In this document: one piece after another, positions 8,549-17,142 of the stretch | How the letters are laid out: each line of letters begins with the position of its first letter | How positions within the stretch are numbered: position 1 is the first letter of the stretch | Notes under the pieces: generated by a model | What the model was told of the DNA's origin: nothing | The model's input: the letters and a program-made list of their open reading frames with translations, nothing else | The model's database searches: none | Assembly (NCBI GenBank): GCA_903847975.1 | Contig: CAINFC010000176.1 | Coordinates: 1 to 61,896 of the forward strand | DNA: 61,896 nucleotides | Direction: 5' to 3' | Source of the DNA: an uncultured Acidobacteriota bacterium | GTDB taxonomy: Bacteria > Acidobacteriota > UBA6911 > CAINFC01 | Program-made: the position numbers and the translations under genes

Positions 8549-11281
8549 ATGAAAAATCGACGATTGGAAATAGCTTCGTTGCGCCCAGGTCTGGTTCCTG
8601 TTTTTTTTCTGTTCCTGCTTTCATTCGCAGGTTCGTGTTTCCTGCCCTGCGCCTTGGCGGACGGGCCGGGTGAAAATTTCGTGGAAGACCGCCAGGGAGT
8701 TCCCCTGCCGGGAGCCCGCGTGGAAATCCGGACGGGAACGGGACTTTTGCTTCATGAGATCACGGTCGGGGAAGGCGGCGACTTTTCCCTGCCCGCACTT
8801 CCGTCAGGACGGTACCGGCTGATCGCCAAAGCAAAGCACTTTACGGATGCGGAAATCCCTTATTCCCCGGATCCACCGGAACCGCTGCGCATCCGCCTCG
8901 CCCTGGCCGCGATTCATTCCACGGTAACGGTGGCCGCCGAACGCGGATCCGTCGGCGATTCCCGGCAGACGGCGCAGATGACCTCGACCCGTCCCGGTTC
9001 GGCCAGCCTTCCGGCTGCCGATCCCGGTCAACTTCTCAGCGGCGCCCCCGGCATTATGATCCAGCAGTCGGCACCAGGGCAGGTCTCCCCATTTCTGCGG
9101 GGGCTCACCGGGTATCACGTACTCAACCTGATCGACGGGATACGCTTCAACAATGCCACGTTCCGCGCGGGGCCGAATCAGTACCTGGCCTGGATCGACC
9201 CCGGCCAGCTGGAGGCGGTGGAGGCGGTTCAAGGGCCGTCGGGTGTGGAATACGGGAGCGATGCCCTGGGCGGTGCGATCTATCTGCGCACGCCCCCGCC
9301 GCCGTATGCCCCGAAACGAATCGCCCTGCACGGAGACCTATTCCTGCAGGGCGCCACGGCCGATCTTTCCGCCGGCTCGGCAATGAAATGGGCCATCCTG
9401 GGGGAAAAGTTCTCCTGGCAAAGCGGACTCTCCGGCCGTCATTATAATGATGTGCGAGCCGGCCAGGGGCAGGACAGCCACCACGTGTTTCAACGGTTTC
9501 TGGGGCTCCCTCCAGGGGAAATCCGAAAGCTCACGGGCGCGCGGCTTTCGGAGACCGCTTATTCCAGACAGGGCGCCTTTTCCAAACTGGCCTTCCGCCT
9601 GCCCGGGGAACAGCAGATTCAGCTCTGGTACCAGGGTTCCACCCTAAAAGGAGTGCGCGGGTACAAGGATCTGATGGGCGGCCTGGGAAGGCTGCAGTCT
9701 TTTTTCGTTCCGCAGTCCCTGCAGTTCGGCTATGCCCGTTACGAAAAGCTGGCTCTGGGTCCGCTGGACTCCGTTTCCGGAACCATTTCGGTAAATTCCC
9801 AGAGGGACGGTTCCGTGCGGCAGGGTCTGCGCTGGGAGGACACCAGGACCGCGGAAAGGAACCGCGTGCTGGCCACCGGCCTGTCCTCGCAGGCTACGTC
9901 CCACATCGGGTCCCGGCAGTCGCTCGTCTTTGGGTTGGAGCACTATCGGGAAAAAGTCGCTGCCGCACGTGAGGAGCAGACGCTTTCTCTGGTCCGTGCC
10001 GTTCGTCCGCTCTATCCGGACGGATCCCGGTACCGGACCAGCGGTTTTTTTCTGCAGGATATGGTGGAGCCGGTTCGGAATAAAGTCCGCTGGACGGGGG
10101 GCCTGCGCTATACCAGGATCTCCTGGGGCTCCGGGGCCGATCCGCGTTTTGGCATTCCCTCCTCCGCATCCCGGTTCCGGGATCTTTCGTTTCAGACGGC
10201 CCTCTCCGCGCAGATCCATCACGGCCTGGCCGTTCATTTTCTCAGCGGAAAAGGATTCCGCGCGCCCAACCTGAACGACCTGGGAGCGATCGGTCTCAAT
10301 GACCTGGGCTACGAGATCCCGGCTTCAGAGGCTGCCGGCGCCATGATGGGGACCTCCGCCGGAGAGACCGCCCTCTCCCTGGGGAAGCCGGTACGCGCCC
10401 TGGTCCCGGAAAGCATGGTCAATTTCGAATCGGGCATCACCTTGACCGGGCACCGGACCCATTTACGAATACAGGCGTTCCAGGCCTCGCTGCACCATCC
10501 GATCGTCCGGCGGACCCTGGTGTTTGCCGCCGGCTCGTATCCTTCCTCTCTGGCAGGCATGGAGGTCCAACCCATCGCGCCCACGCCCGCCCAGGCCGCC
10601 CAGGGAATCGTAACCGTGTCCCCGCTGTTTGACCCCCGTGCAATTAAAGCTTTCGTCAACGAGGGGCGCGCCCGGTATCGCGGCGTTGAATCGCGCTTCG
10701 ACTGGACCCTCACTCCGCAGTGGGCTATTCATGCCAGTTACTCCTTTCTTTCCGGAAAAGACCTCGACCCGGAGCGTCCTGTCCGTCGTCTCCCGCCGCA
10801 GTCGGGGCGGCTTTCTCTTCAGCGGCAGCAGAGCCGGTTCTGGGGAGAACTTCGGCTGCTTTTCGCCGGGCGGCAGCGCCTTCTCAGCGGGGGAGACCTG
10901 GATGACGAGCGCATAGGGGCCTCGCGAAGCCGGAGCGATATCGCCGCTTTCTATCGCGGAGCACGGATGGCCGAGTGGGTGGACGGGCAAGGCAGGTTCC
11001 GTCCTACCGGCGAAACTCTCCTGGAAATACAGAACCGCCTATTGCCTCTCGGCACCTCAGTGAACGGAGTCTACCTGGGCAGCGACTCCACGCGGGCACC
11101 GCTTTTCACGGCAACCCCCTCCTGGTGGACACTGGACGTGGAAACCGGATTCCGCCTTTCCGAAAGCTCCCGCCTGGGTCTCGGCGTAACGAACCTGACC
11201 GACCGCAACTTCCGGATTCACGGCTCCGGGGTTGACAGTCCGGGAAGAAGCGTTTATCTGTCCTTTTATTATGGATTCTGA
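8549..11281 (+). CDS. TonB-dependent receptor (heme/cobalamin type)
   Basis: 910 aa. A signal peptide (FFLFLLSFAGSCF) is followed by a short carboxypeptidase-regulatory-like segment (LPGARVEIRTGTG...GDFSLPALPSGRY), a classical plug (NLIDGIRFNNATF, then EAVEAVQGPSGVEYGSDALG) and a beta-barrel ending LSFYYGF. The barrel has a FRAP box (SGKGFRAPNLNDL), seen in heme, hemoglobin and related small-ligand receptors, so this is a different type from the Oar-like receptors in the window. A TTG six bases upstream (8543) could also start it; the ribosome binding site is weak. It is divergent from the UroD-Trx/COG0523 operon across 137 bases carrying an operator-like repeat, so uptake of a metal complex, heme or corrinoid for that operon is plausible but unproven. 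Confidence 0.9.
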   Translation: MKNRRLEIASLRPGLVPVFFLFLLSFAGSCFLPCALADGPGENFVEDRQGVPLPGARVEIRTGTGLLLHEITVGEGGDFSLPALPSGRYRLIAKAKHFTDAEIPYSPDPPEPLRIRLALAAIHSTVTVAAERGSVGDSRQTAQMTSTRPGSASLPAADPGQLLSGAPGIMIQQSAPGQVSPFLRGLTGYHVLNLIDGIRFNNATFRAGPNQYLAWIDPGQLEAVEAVQGPSGVEYGSDALGGAIYLRTPPPPYAPKRIALHGDLFLQGATADLSAGSAMKWAILGEKFSWQSGLSGRHYNDVRAGQGQDSHHVFQRFLGLPPGEIRKLTGARLSETAYSRQGAFSKLAFRLPGEQQIQLWYQGSTLKGVRGYKDLMGGLGRLQSFFVPQSLQFGYARYEKLALGPLDSVSGTISVNSQRDGSVRQGLRWEDTRTAERNRVLATGLSSQATSHIGSRQSLVFGLEHYREKVAAAREEQTLSLVRAVRPLYPDGSRYRTSGFFLQDMVEPVRNKVRWTGGLRYTRISWGSGADPRFGIPSSASRFRDLSFQTALSAQIHHGLAVHFLSGKGFRAPNLNDLGAIGLNDLGYEIPASEAAGAMMGTSAGETALSLGKPVRALVPESMVNFESGITLTGHRTHLRIQAFQASLHHPIVRRTLVFAAGSYPSSLAGMEVQPIAPTPAQAAQGIVTVSPLFDPRAIKAFVNEGRARYRGVESRFDWTLTPQWAIHASYSFLSGKDLDPERPVRRLPPQSGRLSLQRQQSRFWGELRLLFAGRQRLLSGGDLDDERIGASRSRSDIAAFYRGARMAEWVDGQGRFRPTGETLLEIQNRLLPLGTSVNGVYLGSDSTRAPLFTATPSWWTLDVETGFRLSESSRLGLGVTNLTDRNFRIHGSGVDSPGRSVYLSFYYGF

Positions 11282-11406
11282 CTCGCCGGATCGCCTTGCG
11301 CCGCACCGCTATTCCTAAACAACCCCAAGCGGGAAGGGTCCGCGTGGCACCCGCCTGCGGATTATTCCCGGTGAAAGGGGATAAGGAATCGACGGCCGCA
11401 GCACCC

Positions 11407-11646
11407 TCATTCATTCGATTTATCCGGCAACCGACATTCCGAACAACGGGATACCCTGCGGATGAGCTTGTGGTCGATCAGTTCGGCCAAAGCCTTGAGA
11501 ATCGCCTGCTCCCTGATATCCAGCCTTCCGTCCCTGTCGGCCTCCGCCAGGAGAGCGGCGTAATCTCCGGAATGAACTTCTCCTTTGCCAATAATACGAT
11601 GAAGCAATTCCGCCATCTTTTCGGCATTTTCATTCAAGACAAACAT
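11407..11646 (-). CDS. Small hypothetical protein
   Basis: 79 aa, not recognised. The start at 11646 is chosen because GGAG lies about six bases upstream; another in-frame ATG at 11652 directly abuts it. The protein is mostly charged alpha-helix (NENAEKMAELLHRII, later DIREQAILKALAELI) and ends with a CSEC pair of cysteines in a basic tail. No signal peptide or membrane segment is seen. A good promoter precedes it, TGGACA-N17-TATACT. It lies between the TBDT and the Mn riboswitch, in opposite orientation to both. Confidence 0.6.
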   Translation of the reverse strand: MFVLNENAEKMAELLHRIIGKGEVHSGDYAALLAEADRDGRLDIREQAILKALAELIDHKLIRRVSRCSECRLPDKSNE

Positions 11647-11678
11647 GACCATCTCCTTTTTCCAGTCTTTGTATTGGT

Positions 11679-11707
11679 AGTATAAAATCGGGAAGAGCGG
11701 CTGTCCA
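11679..11707 (-). promoter_or_regulatory. Sigma70 promoter of the 79-aa gene
   Basis: On the minus strand: TGGACA (11707-11702), a 17-base spacer and TATACT (11684-11679), about 33 bases upstream of the start codon. Confidence 0.6.
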
Positions 11708-11774
11708 GCCATCTCCCGAATGCATAAAAAAGAATCGGGAACAAAACCGGGGGCGAAGCGTACCAGTTAATGAT

Positions 11775-11893
11775 AAAAGGGGAGTAGATCACCCGCAAGG
11801 GCTGAAATCTTCGTCAGGACGGCTATGCATTGCATGGCCCGGATTTTTCAAGAAGCGGCTTAAACCGCACGCTTTCGATCAAGACCTTTATGG
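11775..11893 (+). promoter_or_regulatory. yybP-ykoY: yybP-ykoY (manganese) riboswitch
   Basis: The 5' conserved block AAAAGGGGAGTAG (11775-11787) and the 3' block TCAAGACCTTT (11879-11889) match the hallmark ends of the yybP-ykoY family, with AAAGG and CCTTT forming P1. The intervening bases hold short stems such as CCCGCAAGGG. The 3' half of P1 is also the left arm of the terminator that follows, so ligand binding would compete with termination. The downstream genes, a DUF1232 protein and a cation P-type ATPase, fit a Mn2+ efflux regulon. An alignment to the family's covariance model would settle the call. Confidence 0.82.
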
Positions 11894-11917
11894 TACAGGC
11901 CATAAAGGTCTTTTTTT
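11881..11917 (+). terminator. Riboswitch-coupled intrinsic terminator
   Basis: A perfect 13-bp stem AAGACCTTTATGG / CCATAAAGGTCTT (11881-11893 with 11900-11912, loop TACAGG) is followed by T's. It shares bases with riboswitch P1 and lies 26 bases before the next start codon, so it is the expression platform. Confidence 0.88.
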
Positions 11918-11942
11918 ATGGGGAAAAGGAGGAAAACCCATT

Positions 11943-12512
11943 ATGTTGCGAGCTTTAAAACAACAACTGATACAATTGTCCGAAGAGGGGAAAGAGCCGT
12001 TCCTGGCAATTCTGAAAAAAAAGGTCGGTTCCAGCCAGGCAAAAGTATGGGCTGGTCCCCTGAAAAACTTTATCCTGGTTTTACCCGAGATGATCGCACA
12101 GGTGCGAATCTGGTCCGACACAAAGGATCTTTCCGAGCAGATTCACAATCTGAACGGCAATCTGCTGACCTATCTGTATCATCCGGCCGATTTTCTTCAT
12201 GACGAAGGGTATGGACTATTCGGATACCTGGATGATGCTTACCTGGTCGGGTCCGTCTATCACACCACGCTTCGAGCTCTTGGCCCGGAGAATTCCCAGC
12301 TGGCTCCCCACCAGGCGGAGATTGCCGCTCAAGTCGAAACATGGCTGGATGTGACCCGGAGGGTAATCCCCAAAGAGACCGCCCTGATCGAAAAGATGAA
12401 ACGAGATCTTTCCATGGGAAACCTGGACATCCTGCGCGGACTGCTGGAGAGGCCCCCGTCCTCCAGACCGGTATGGCCCGCAAGGGACAAGGAAATCATC
12501 CCCGTCGCATGA
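11943..12512 (+). CDS. DUF1232 (YkvA-like) protein
   Basis: 189 aa. The core LTYLYHPADFLHDEGYGLFG then YLDD (residues 75-98) matches the DUF1232/YkvA motif (a P-x-D-x-hydrophobic stretch followed by GYLDD). The flanks are helical and only weakly hydrophobic. AAGGAGG lies about ten bases before the ATG. It is the first gene behind the Mn riboswitch and lies 28 bases ahead of the P-type ATPase, so the two are one transcript. DUF1232 proteins have no firmly known biochemical role; the context suggests a part in metal or membrane homeostasis. That is inference from position only. Confidence 0.75.
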   Translation: MLRALKQQLIQLSEEGKEPFLAILKKKVGSSQAKVWAGPLKNFILVLPEMIAQVRIWSDTKDLSEQIHNLNGNLLTYLYHPADFLHDEGYGLFGYLDDAYLVGSVYHTTLRALGPENSQLAPHQAEIAAQVETWLDVTRRVIPKETALIEKMKRDLSMGNLDILRGLLERPPSSRPVWPARDKEIIPVA

Positions 12513-12540
12513 ACGCGAATGGATATCGACAATGAGGTGA

Positions 12541-15213
12541 ATGATGAAAGAATGGCACTGCAAAGACATTTCCGTCATTTTGAATGAGTGGGATACCGAT
12601 CCGTCCCGGGGCCTGAGCCGGGAGGAGGCCGACCGAAGACGTCAGCAGCACGGGCCGAACGAGTTGCGCTCCGAGTCCCGTACTACCGCCTGGACAATTC
12701 TCAGGGATCAGTTCCGCAATGTGATGATTCTCATCCTGCTGATCGCCGTCATCCTGTCTGTTATTCTCGGGCATGTCGTGGAGGCAGTCGCCATTTCGGT
12801 GATTGTGCTGTTTGCCATCCTGCTGGGATTCATCCAGGAGTACCGGGCCGAAAAGGCGCTGGAGGCCCTGCAGCGGATGGCCGCGCCCACGGCCACCGTG
12901 ATCCGGGATAGCCGGGAATCGGTGATCCCTTCGCGGGAGCTGGTTCCGGGAGATGTGATTCGCCTGCAGTCCGGCAATCGAGTCCCGGCCGATACCCGCC
13001 TGGTGGAGGCGATCAATCTGCAGACCGTGGAATCGGCTCTGACCGGGGAATCCAATCCGGTTGAAAAGCAGACGGATCCCCTTCCCGATCCACGATTGAC
13101 CATCGGGGACCGAAAAAACATGGCGTACGCCGGGACCCTGGTAGGGTACGGGCGGGGGACAGGTGTGGTGGTGGCTACCGGCATGAACACCGAATTCGGG
13201 AAGATAACCGGAATGCTCCAGAGCGTGGAAACCGCGCAGACTCCGCTGCAGATAAACCTGGAGCGCCTGGGCAAGGTCCTGGCCAAAGCGGCCCTGGTTG
13301 TCGTCCTGATCCTTGTAGCCTTCGGCATCGTACAGGGCCGGCCCTTTTTCGAGATGTTGATTTTCGGCATTGCCCTGGCCGTGGCCGTGGTGCCGGAAGC
13401 ACTCCCGGCCGTGGTCACCATTTCGCTGGCCATCGGCGTGCAGAGGATGGTCCGGCGGAACGCGCTGATAAGGCGTTTGCCGATTGTGGAGGCCCTGGGA
13501 AGCACTTCGGTAATCTGCTCCGATAAGACCGGCACGCTCACCAAAAACGAAATGACGATCCGCCAGATGGCCACCCGGCGGGAAATTACGGAAGTATCCG
13601 GAGCCGGGTACGAGCCGCACGGCACATTTCTGGCGCAGGGACGGGAGAAAGAGCTGTCGACCGAAGAAAAAGAATTGCTGCGCGGTGGTACGCTTTGCTC
13701 GGACGCGGTTCTGGTGCAAACGGAAAACGGCTGGGAGATTCAAGGCGACTCCACGGAAGGAGCTTTCGTGGTCGCAGCCGCAAAAGCCGGTATGAACCGC
13801 GCCGAACTGGAAAAGGCATTCCCGCGCATCCATGAAATTCCCTTTTCCTCCGAAACGAAGCGGATGACGACATTACACGCTTCGGACCGCACCCGCATCG
13901 CCTATTCGAAAGGTGCGCCGGAGGTCATTTTAAATAACTGCTCCACGCTGCTGCTGGGAACCGAGCCTGTTCTCCTGGATGAGCCGGCAAGAAAATCCAT
14001 ATTGGAGGCCGCGGAAAGAATGGCCGGTCAGGCTTTGCGTGTGCTGGCCGTATCCCGGAAGGAAAATGCCGATAAAGCGGATGCCGACCGGAATATGACC
14101 TTCCTCGGACTGGCAGGTATGATTGATCCGCCTCGCCCGGAAGCCCAGGGTGCGATTCGACTGTGCGATGCGGCCGGAATCCGTCCCGTCATGATCACCG
14201 GGGATCATCCTCTGACGGCCGAAGCGATCGCCCGCGAACTGGGAATCCTTCCGGTCCGCGGAAAAGTTGTCACGGGTGCCGAACTGGAATCGATGAGCGA
14301 CGCGGACCTGGAGGATCAGGTAGCCCGTATTCATGTCTATGCCCGTGTATCGCCTTCACACAAATTGCGGATCGTTTCCGCCTGGCAGAAACAAGGGGAA
14401 CAGGTCGCCATGACGGGAGATGGCGTGAACGACGCTCCCGCACTCAAAAAAGCCGACATCGGAATTGCCATGGGAATCACCGGCACGGACGTCAGCAAGG
14501 AGGTGGCCGGAATGATCCTTACGGACGACAATTTCGCTTCGATTGTCGCCGCCGTGGAAGAGGGCCGGGGCATTTACGAGAACATCAAGAAATACCTGAT
14601 GTATCTGATTTCATCCAACATCGGTGAGATTCTGCTCATGGGTGGAACCACGCTCCTGGGGCTTCCCTTGCCCTTGACGGCGGTGCAGATTCTGTACGTC
14701 AATCTGGCCACCGACGGACTGCCGGCTCTGGCGCTCGCAGTGGATCCGCCGGATCCCGACCTGATGCAACGAAAACCGAGGAATCCCAGGACCGGCATTT
14801 TCACCCGACCGGTAAACATATTGATGATTGCCGGAGGGATCTGGTCGGCCGCGGTCAATATCGGTCTTTTCACAACGGCCCTTAAATATGGCTTTGACCT
14901 GAATAAGGCCATTACCATGACCTTCGTTTCCCTGGTGCTGATCCAGTTTTTCAAAGCCTACAACTACCGGTCGGACCGCAACTCCGTTCTGCGAAAGCCC
15001 TTTTCCAACCGGTGGTTAAACCTGGCCATTCTCTGGGAGCTGCTGCTGCTGGCGGCCCTGTTTTACTTTCCCGTGTTCCATGGTCCTTTCTCTATCTCTC
15101 ATTTATCATGGGAAAACTGGGCCGTTGCGGGAGCCCTGGCACTCTCCGTGGTCCCCGTCCTGGAGCTGGTCAAATGGGTGGCCCGGAAAGGCTGGCTGGG
15201 CCCCCTGGACTGA
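12541..15213 (+). CDS. Cation-transporting P-type ATPase (Ca2+/Mn2+ type)
   Basis: 890 aa. An N-terminal cation-ATPase domain is followed by the A-domain TGES loop (168-171), membrane ion-site motif PEALP (285-289), phosphorylation site D328-KTGTLT, P-domain TGDGVNDAP (625-633) and a six-helix C-terminal region: the complete P2-type (SERCA/PMR1-like) plan. PEALP in place of PEGLP and control by a yybP-ykoY riboswitch, as for lactococcal YoaB, point to Mn2+ (possibly Ca2+) efflux across the inner membrane. GAGGTGA directly precedes tandem ATG codons, so the second ATG (12544) may be the true start. It follows the DUF1232 gene by 28 bases. Confidence 0.92.
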   Translation: MMKEWHCKDISVILNEWDTDPSRGLSREEADRRRQQHGPNELRSESRTTAWTILRDQFRNVMILILLIAVILSVILGHVVEAVAISVIVLFAILLGFIQEYRAEKALEALQRMAAPTATVIRDSRESVIPSRELVPGDVIRLQSGNRVPADTRLVEAINLQTVESALTGESNPVEKQTDPLPDPRLTIGDRKNMAYAGTLVGYGRGTGVVVATGMNTEFGKITGMLQSVETAQTPLQINLERLGKVLAKAALVVVLILVAFGIVQGRPFFEMLIFGIALAVAVVPEALPAVVTISLAIGVQRMVRRNALIRRLPIVEALGSTSVICSDKTGTLTKNEMTIRQMATRREITEVSGAGYEPHGTFLAQGREKELSTEEKELLRGGTLCSDAVLVQTENGWEIQGDSTEGAFVVAAAKAGMNRAELEKAFPRIHEIPFSSETKRMTTLHASDRTRIAYSKGAPEVILNNCSTLLLGTEPVLLDEPARKSILEAAERMAGQALRVLAVSRKENADKADADRNMTFLGLAGMIDPPRPEAQGAIRLCDAAGIRPVMITGDHPLTAEAIARELGILPVRGKVVTGAELESMSDADLEDQVARIHVYARVSPSHKLRIVSAWQKQGEQVAMTGDGVNDAPALKKADIGIAMGITGTDVSKEVAGMILTDDNFASIVAAVEEGRGIYENIKKYLMYLISSNIGEILLMGGTTLLGLPLPLTAVQILYVNLATDGLPALALAVDPPDPDLMQRKPRNPRTGIFTRPVNILMIAGGIWSAAVNIGLFTTALKYGFDLNKAITMTFVSLVLIQFFKAYNYRSDRNSVLRKPFSNRWLNLAILWELLLLAALFYFPVFHGPFSISHLSWENWAVAGALALSVVPVLELVKWVARKGWLGPLD

Positions 15214-15230
15214 TGCCTCGAAAAACAGCA

Positions 15231-15380
15231 GTGGATGAGTCCGGTTCTGCCGTCCCGATGCGGATGCGACTTGACCCGTGCCTGGCGCCACAAGGGCCAA
15301 AAGCCCGGCACATTACAGCCTGGGGCTCTGCTTCGCTCCACCCCAGGCTGTAATGCCAGCGGGCCTTCCGCCCGCCGCGC
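15231..15380. repeat. Dispersed repeat (R2 plus R1-like hairpin)
   Basis: This gene-free stretch after the ATPase contains an R2 segment resembling 266-305 (GTGGATGAGT, then TCTGCCGTCCCGATG), followed by a perfect 14-bp hairpin ATTACAGCCTGGGG / CCCCAGGCTGTAAT (15312-15325 with 15341-15354) whose loop ends in GCTTCGCTCCA. It echoes the CAGCCCGGGG...AACCCCGGGCTG arms of R1 and looks like a diverged member of the same family. Confidence 0.6.
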
Positions 15381-15479
15381 CAATACACATCCTTCCTGGT
15401 CCCGTCGTCTTCCTCCGCTCTTTTCAATGGCGGGTTCTCGACTTTCTGCCGGGCCAGAGCGGAATGCCGGTTTCCGGCT

Positions 15480-16895
15480 CTACTTCCTGATGTTCAGCAC
15501 CAGCACCGAGTCCGTTTTGTCGGGGGCTGCGGCCGGCAGAGCGATCGACCAGGCCGTTCCGTTGGCTTTGACCTTCAGGCTCTTCTTGCGGGCATCCGCC
15601 AGGAGATACGCCTTGGTGATTTTTCCGTCTACCTTGGCCAGCTCAAAGGAGCCATTCGGCCAGGTGAACAGATGGATATACAGCTTGCCGGGCTTCACCG
15701 TACAGCGCCAGTCCTTCCGGGCCAGAAAGATCCGGTTGCCGCGGTTGTCCTTCTTGTTCGGATCCGGATCGTAGGCTCCAAGCTCCTCCCCGTAGGGCGT
15801 CGGCCCGGCGCCGTAAATCGACTCCCCGTTCACCTTGAGCCAGCGACCCACGGCCCGCAGGTTGTCCTGGCTGGGCTGCGGAATCAGCCCTTCGGCGGTC
15901 GGGCCGACATTGAGCAGGTAATTGCCCCCCTTGCTGACGATATCCACCAGCTTGAAGGTCAGGTCTTCCGGGGTTTTCCAGTTATGGTCGTAGCTCTTGA
16001 AGCCCCAGGTGTCGTTGAGCGTGGCGGGCACTTCCCAGTCCTCGCGCACCACCTCATTGGGAATCCGGTTGTCGCCCATGGAGCGATAATCGCCCGCCGC
16101 TCCCAACCGCCCGTCGATCAGACACCAGGGCTGCAGGGTTTTGACGATGTCGATGAACCGTTTGGCCCGATCGCCGACGTCCATCATCCGCGGGGTATCG
16201 AACCAGATCAGGCAGACCGGTCCGTAGTTGGTCAGCAGTTCCCGGACCTGGGGCTCGGCCTTGGATTGCAGGTATTTGTCGTAGGCCCCATTCCTGCTTT
16301 TTTCCTCGTCCGGCCCGAAATCCCAGGTATTGCCGGCTCCTCCGGACTCGTGCCAGTCCTGGGCCTGCGAATAGTAGAATCCGAAACGGATGCCGGCCTT
16401 GGCGCACTCTGCCGCCAGCTCTTTCAGCGGATCCCGCTGGAACGGGGTGGCATCCACGATGTTATAGGGGCTGGCCTTGGAGCCGTACATGGCAAATCCG
16501 TCGTGGTGCTTCGAGGTAATGACCATATACTTCATACCGGCATCCCTGGCCAGGCGAACCCACTCTTCGGCGTTGAATTTCACCGGATTGAACTGGGGTG
16601 CCAGCTGCTCGTATTCCTTGACCGGAATCCTGGCTCGGTTCATGATCCATTCGCCGATTCCCGGAATCGGCTGCCCCTTCCAGGTGCCGGCAGGCACGGC
16701 ATAGAGCCCCCAGTGGATAAACAGTCCGAACTTGGCTTCGCGGAACCACTGCATTTTCTGATCCTGGGTCGCCGGCTTGCCCGCCCCGCCCTGCTCCGAT
16801 GCCCATGTGCACGGGAAGGCCGCAAGAAACAGGCCCACTGCCAGCAAGCCGGCCGCCAGCGGAAAAGCCCTGCGGCTTGTGATTCGAGTTTTCAT
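15480..16895 (-). CDS. Alpha-L-fucosidase, GH29
   Basis: A 471-aa exported glycosidase that releases L-fucose from glycan ends. The ATG at 16895 follows AAAGGA and gives a signal sequence with twin arginines (TSRRAFPLAAGLLAVGLF). GH29 hallmarks are FIHWG (59-63), the KHHDGFAMY substrate-binding stretch (129-137), and LIWFD with probable nucleophile Asp233. The length is typical of a catalytic domain with a small beta-sandwich C-terminus. It has its own promoter in the gap after the second fucosidase gene. Both GH29 genes point the same way and probably act on related glycans. Confidence 0.93.
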   Translation of the reverse strand: MKTRITSRRAFPLAAGLLAVGLFLAAFPCTWASEQGGAGKPATQDQKMQWFREAKFGLFIHWGLYAVPAGTWKGQPIPGIGEWIMNRARIPVKEYEQLAPQFNPVKFNAEEWVRLARDAGMKYMVITSKHHDGFAMYGSKASPYNIVDATPFQRDPLKELAAECAKAGIRFGFYYSQAQDWHESGGAGNTWDFGPDEEKSRNGAYDKYLQSKAEPQVRELLTNYGPVCLIWFDTPRMMDVGDRAKRFIDIVKTLQPWCLIDGRLGAAGDYRSMGDNRIPNEVVREDWEVPATLNDTWGFKSYDHNWKTPEDLTFKLVDIVSKGGNYLLNVGPTAEGLIPQPSQDNLRAVGRWLKVNGESIYGAGPTPYGEELGAYDPDPNKKDNRGNRIFLARKDWRCTVKPGKLYIHLFTWPNGSFELAKVDGKITKAYLLADARKKSLKVKANGTAWSIALPAAAPDKTDSVLVLNIRK

Positions 16896-17082
16896 AATAG
16901 CAATTCCTTTCTTGGTGATGCCCGGCCCGCGAAACAGGGTGCGCCCGGCGTTGCCCGGATCATTCATTCCCTGCTGTTTGATAGCCGCGGTATTGCACTA
17001 TTTGCGGAAGGTACGCTTCCCTCGGCAAAGCTTCCCACCGTCGGACAGGTTGACCCGCCGGTAGCGCTGACGGTCGGGTGAT

Positions 17083-17110
17083 GCTATAAGGGCAGCAGGC
17101 CAAATGTCAA
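17083..17110 (-). promoter_or_regulatory. Promoter of the first GH29 gene
   Basis: On the minus strand: TTGACA (17110-17105), a 16-base spacer and TATAGC (17088-17083). It gives a leader of roughly 180 bases before the start at 16895; no known riboswitch was recognised in that leader. Confidence 0.5.
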
Positions 17111-17142
17111 GAACGGGACCATAAATAATTCTATCCTGCCGG

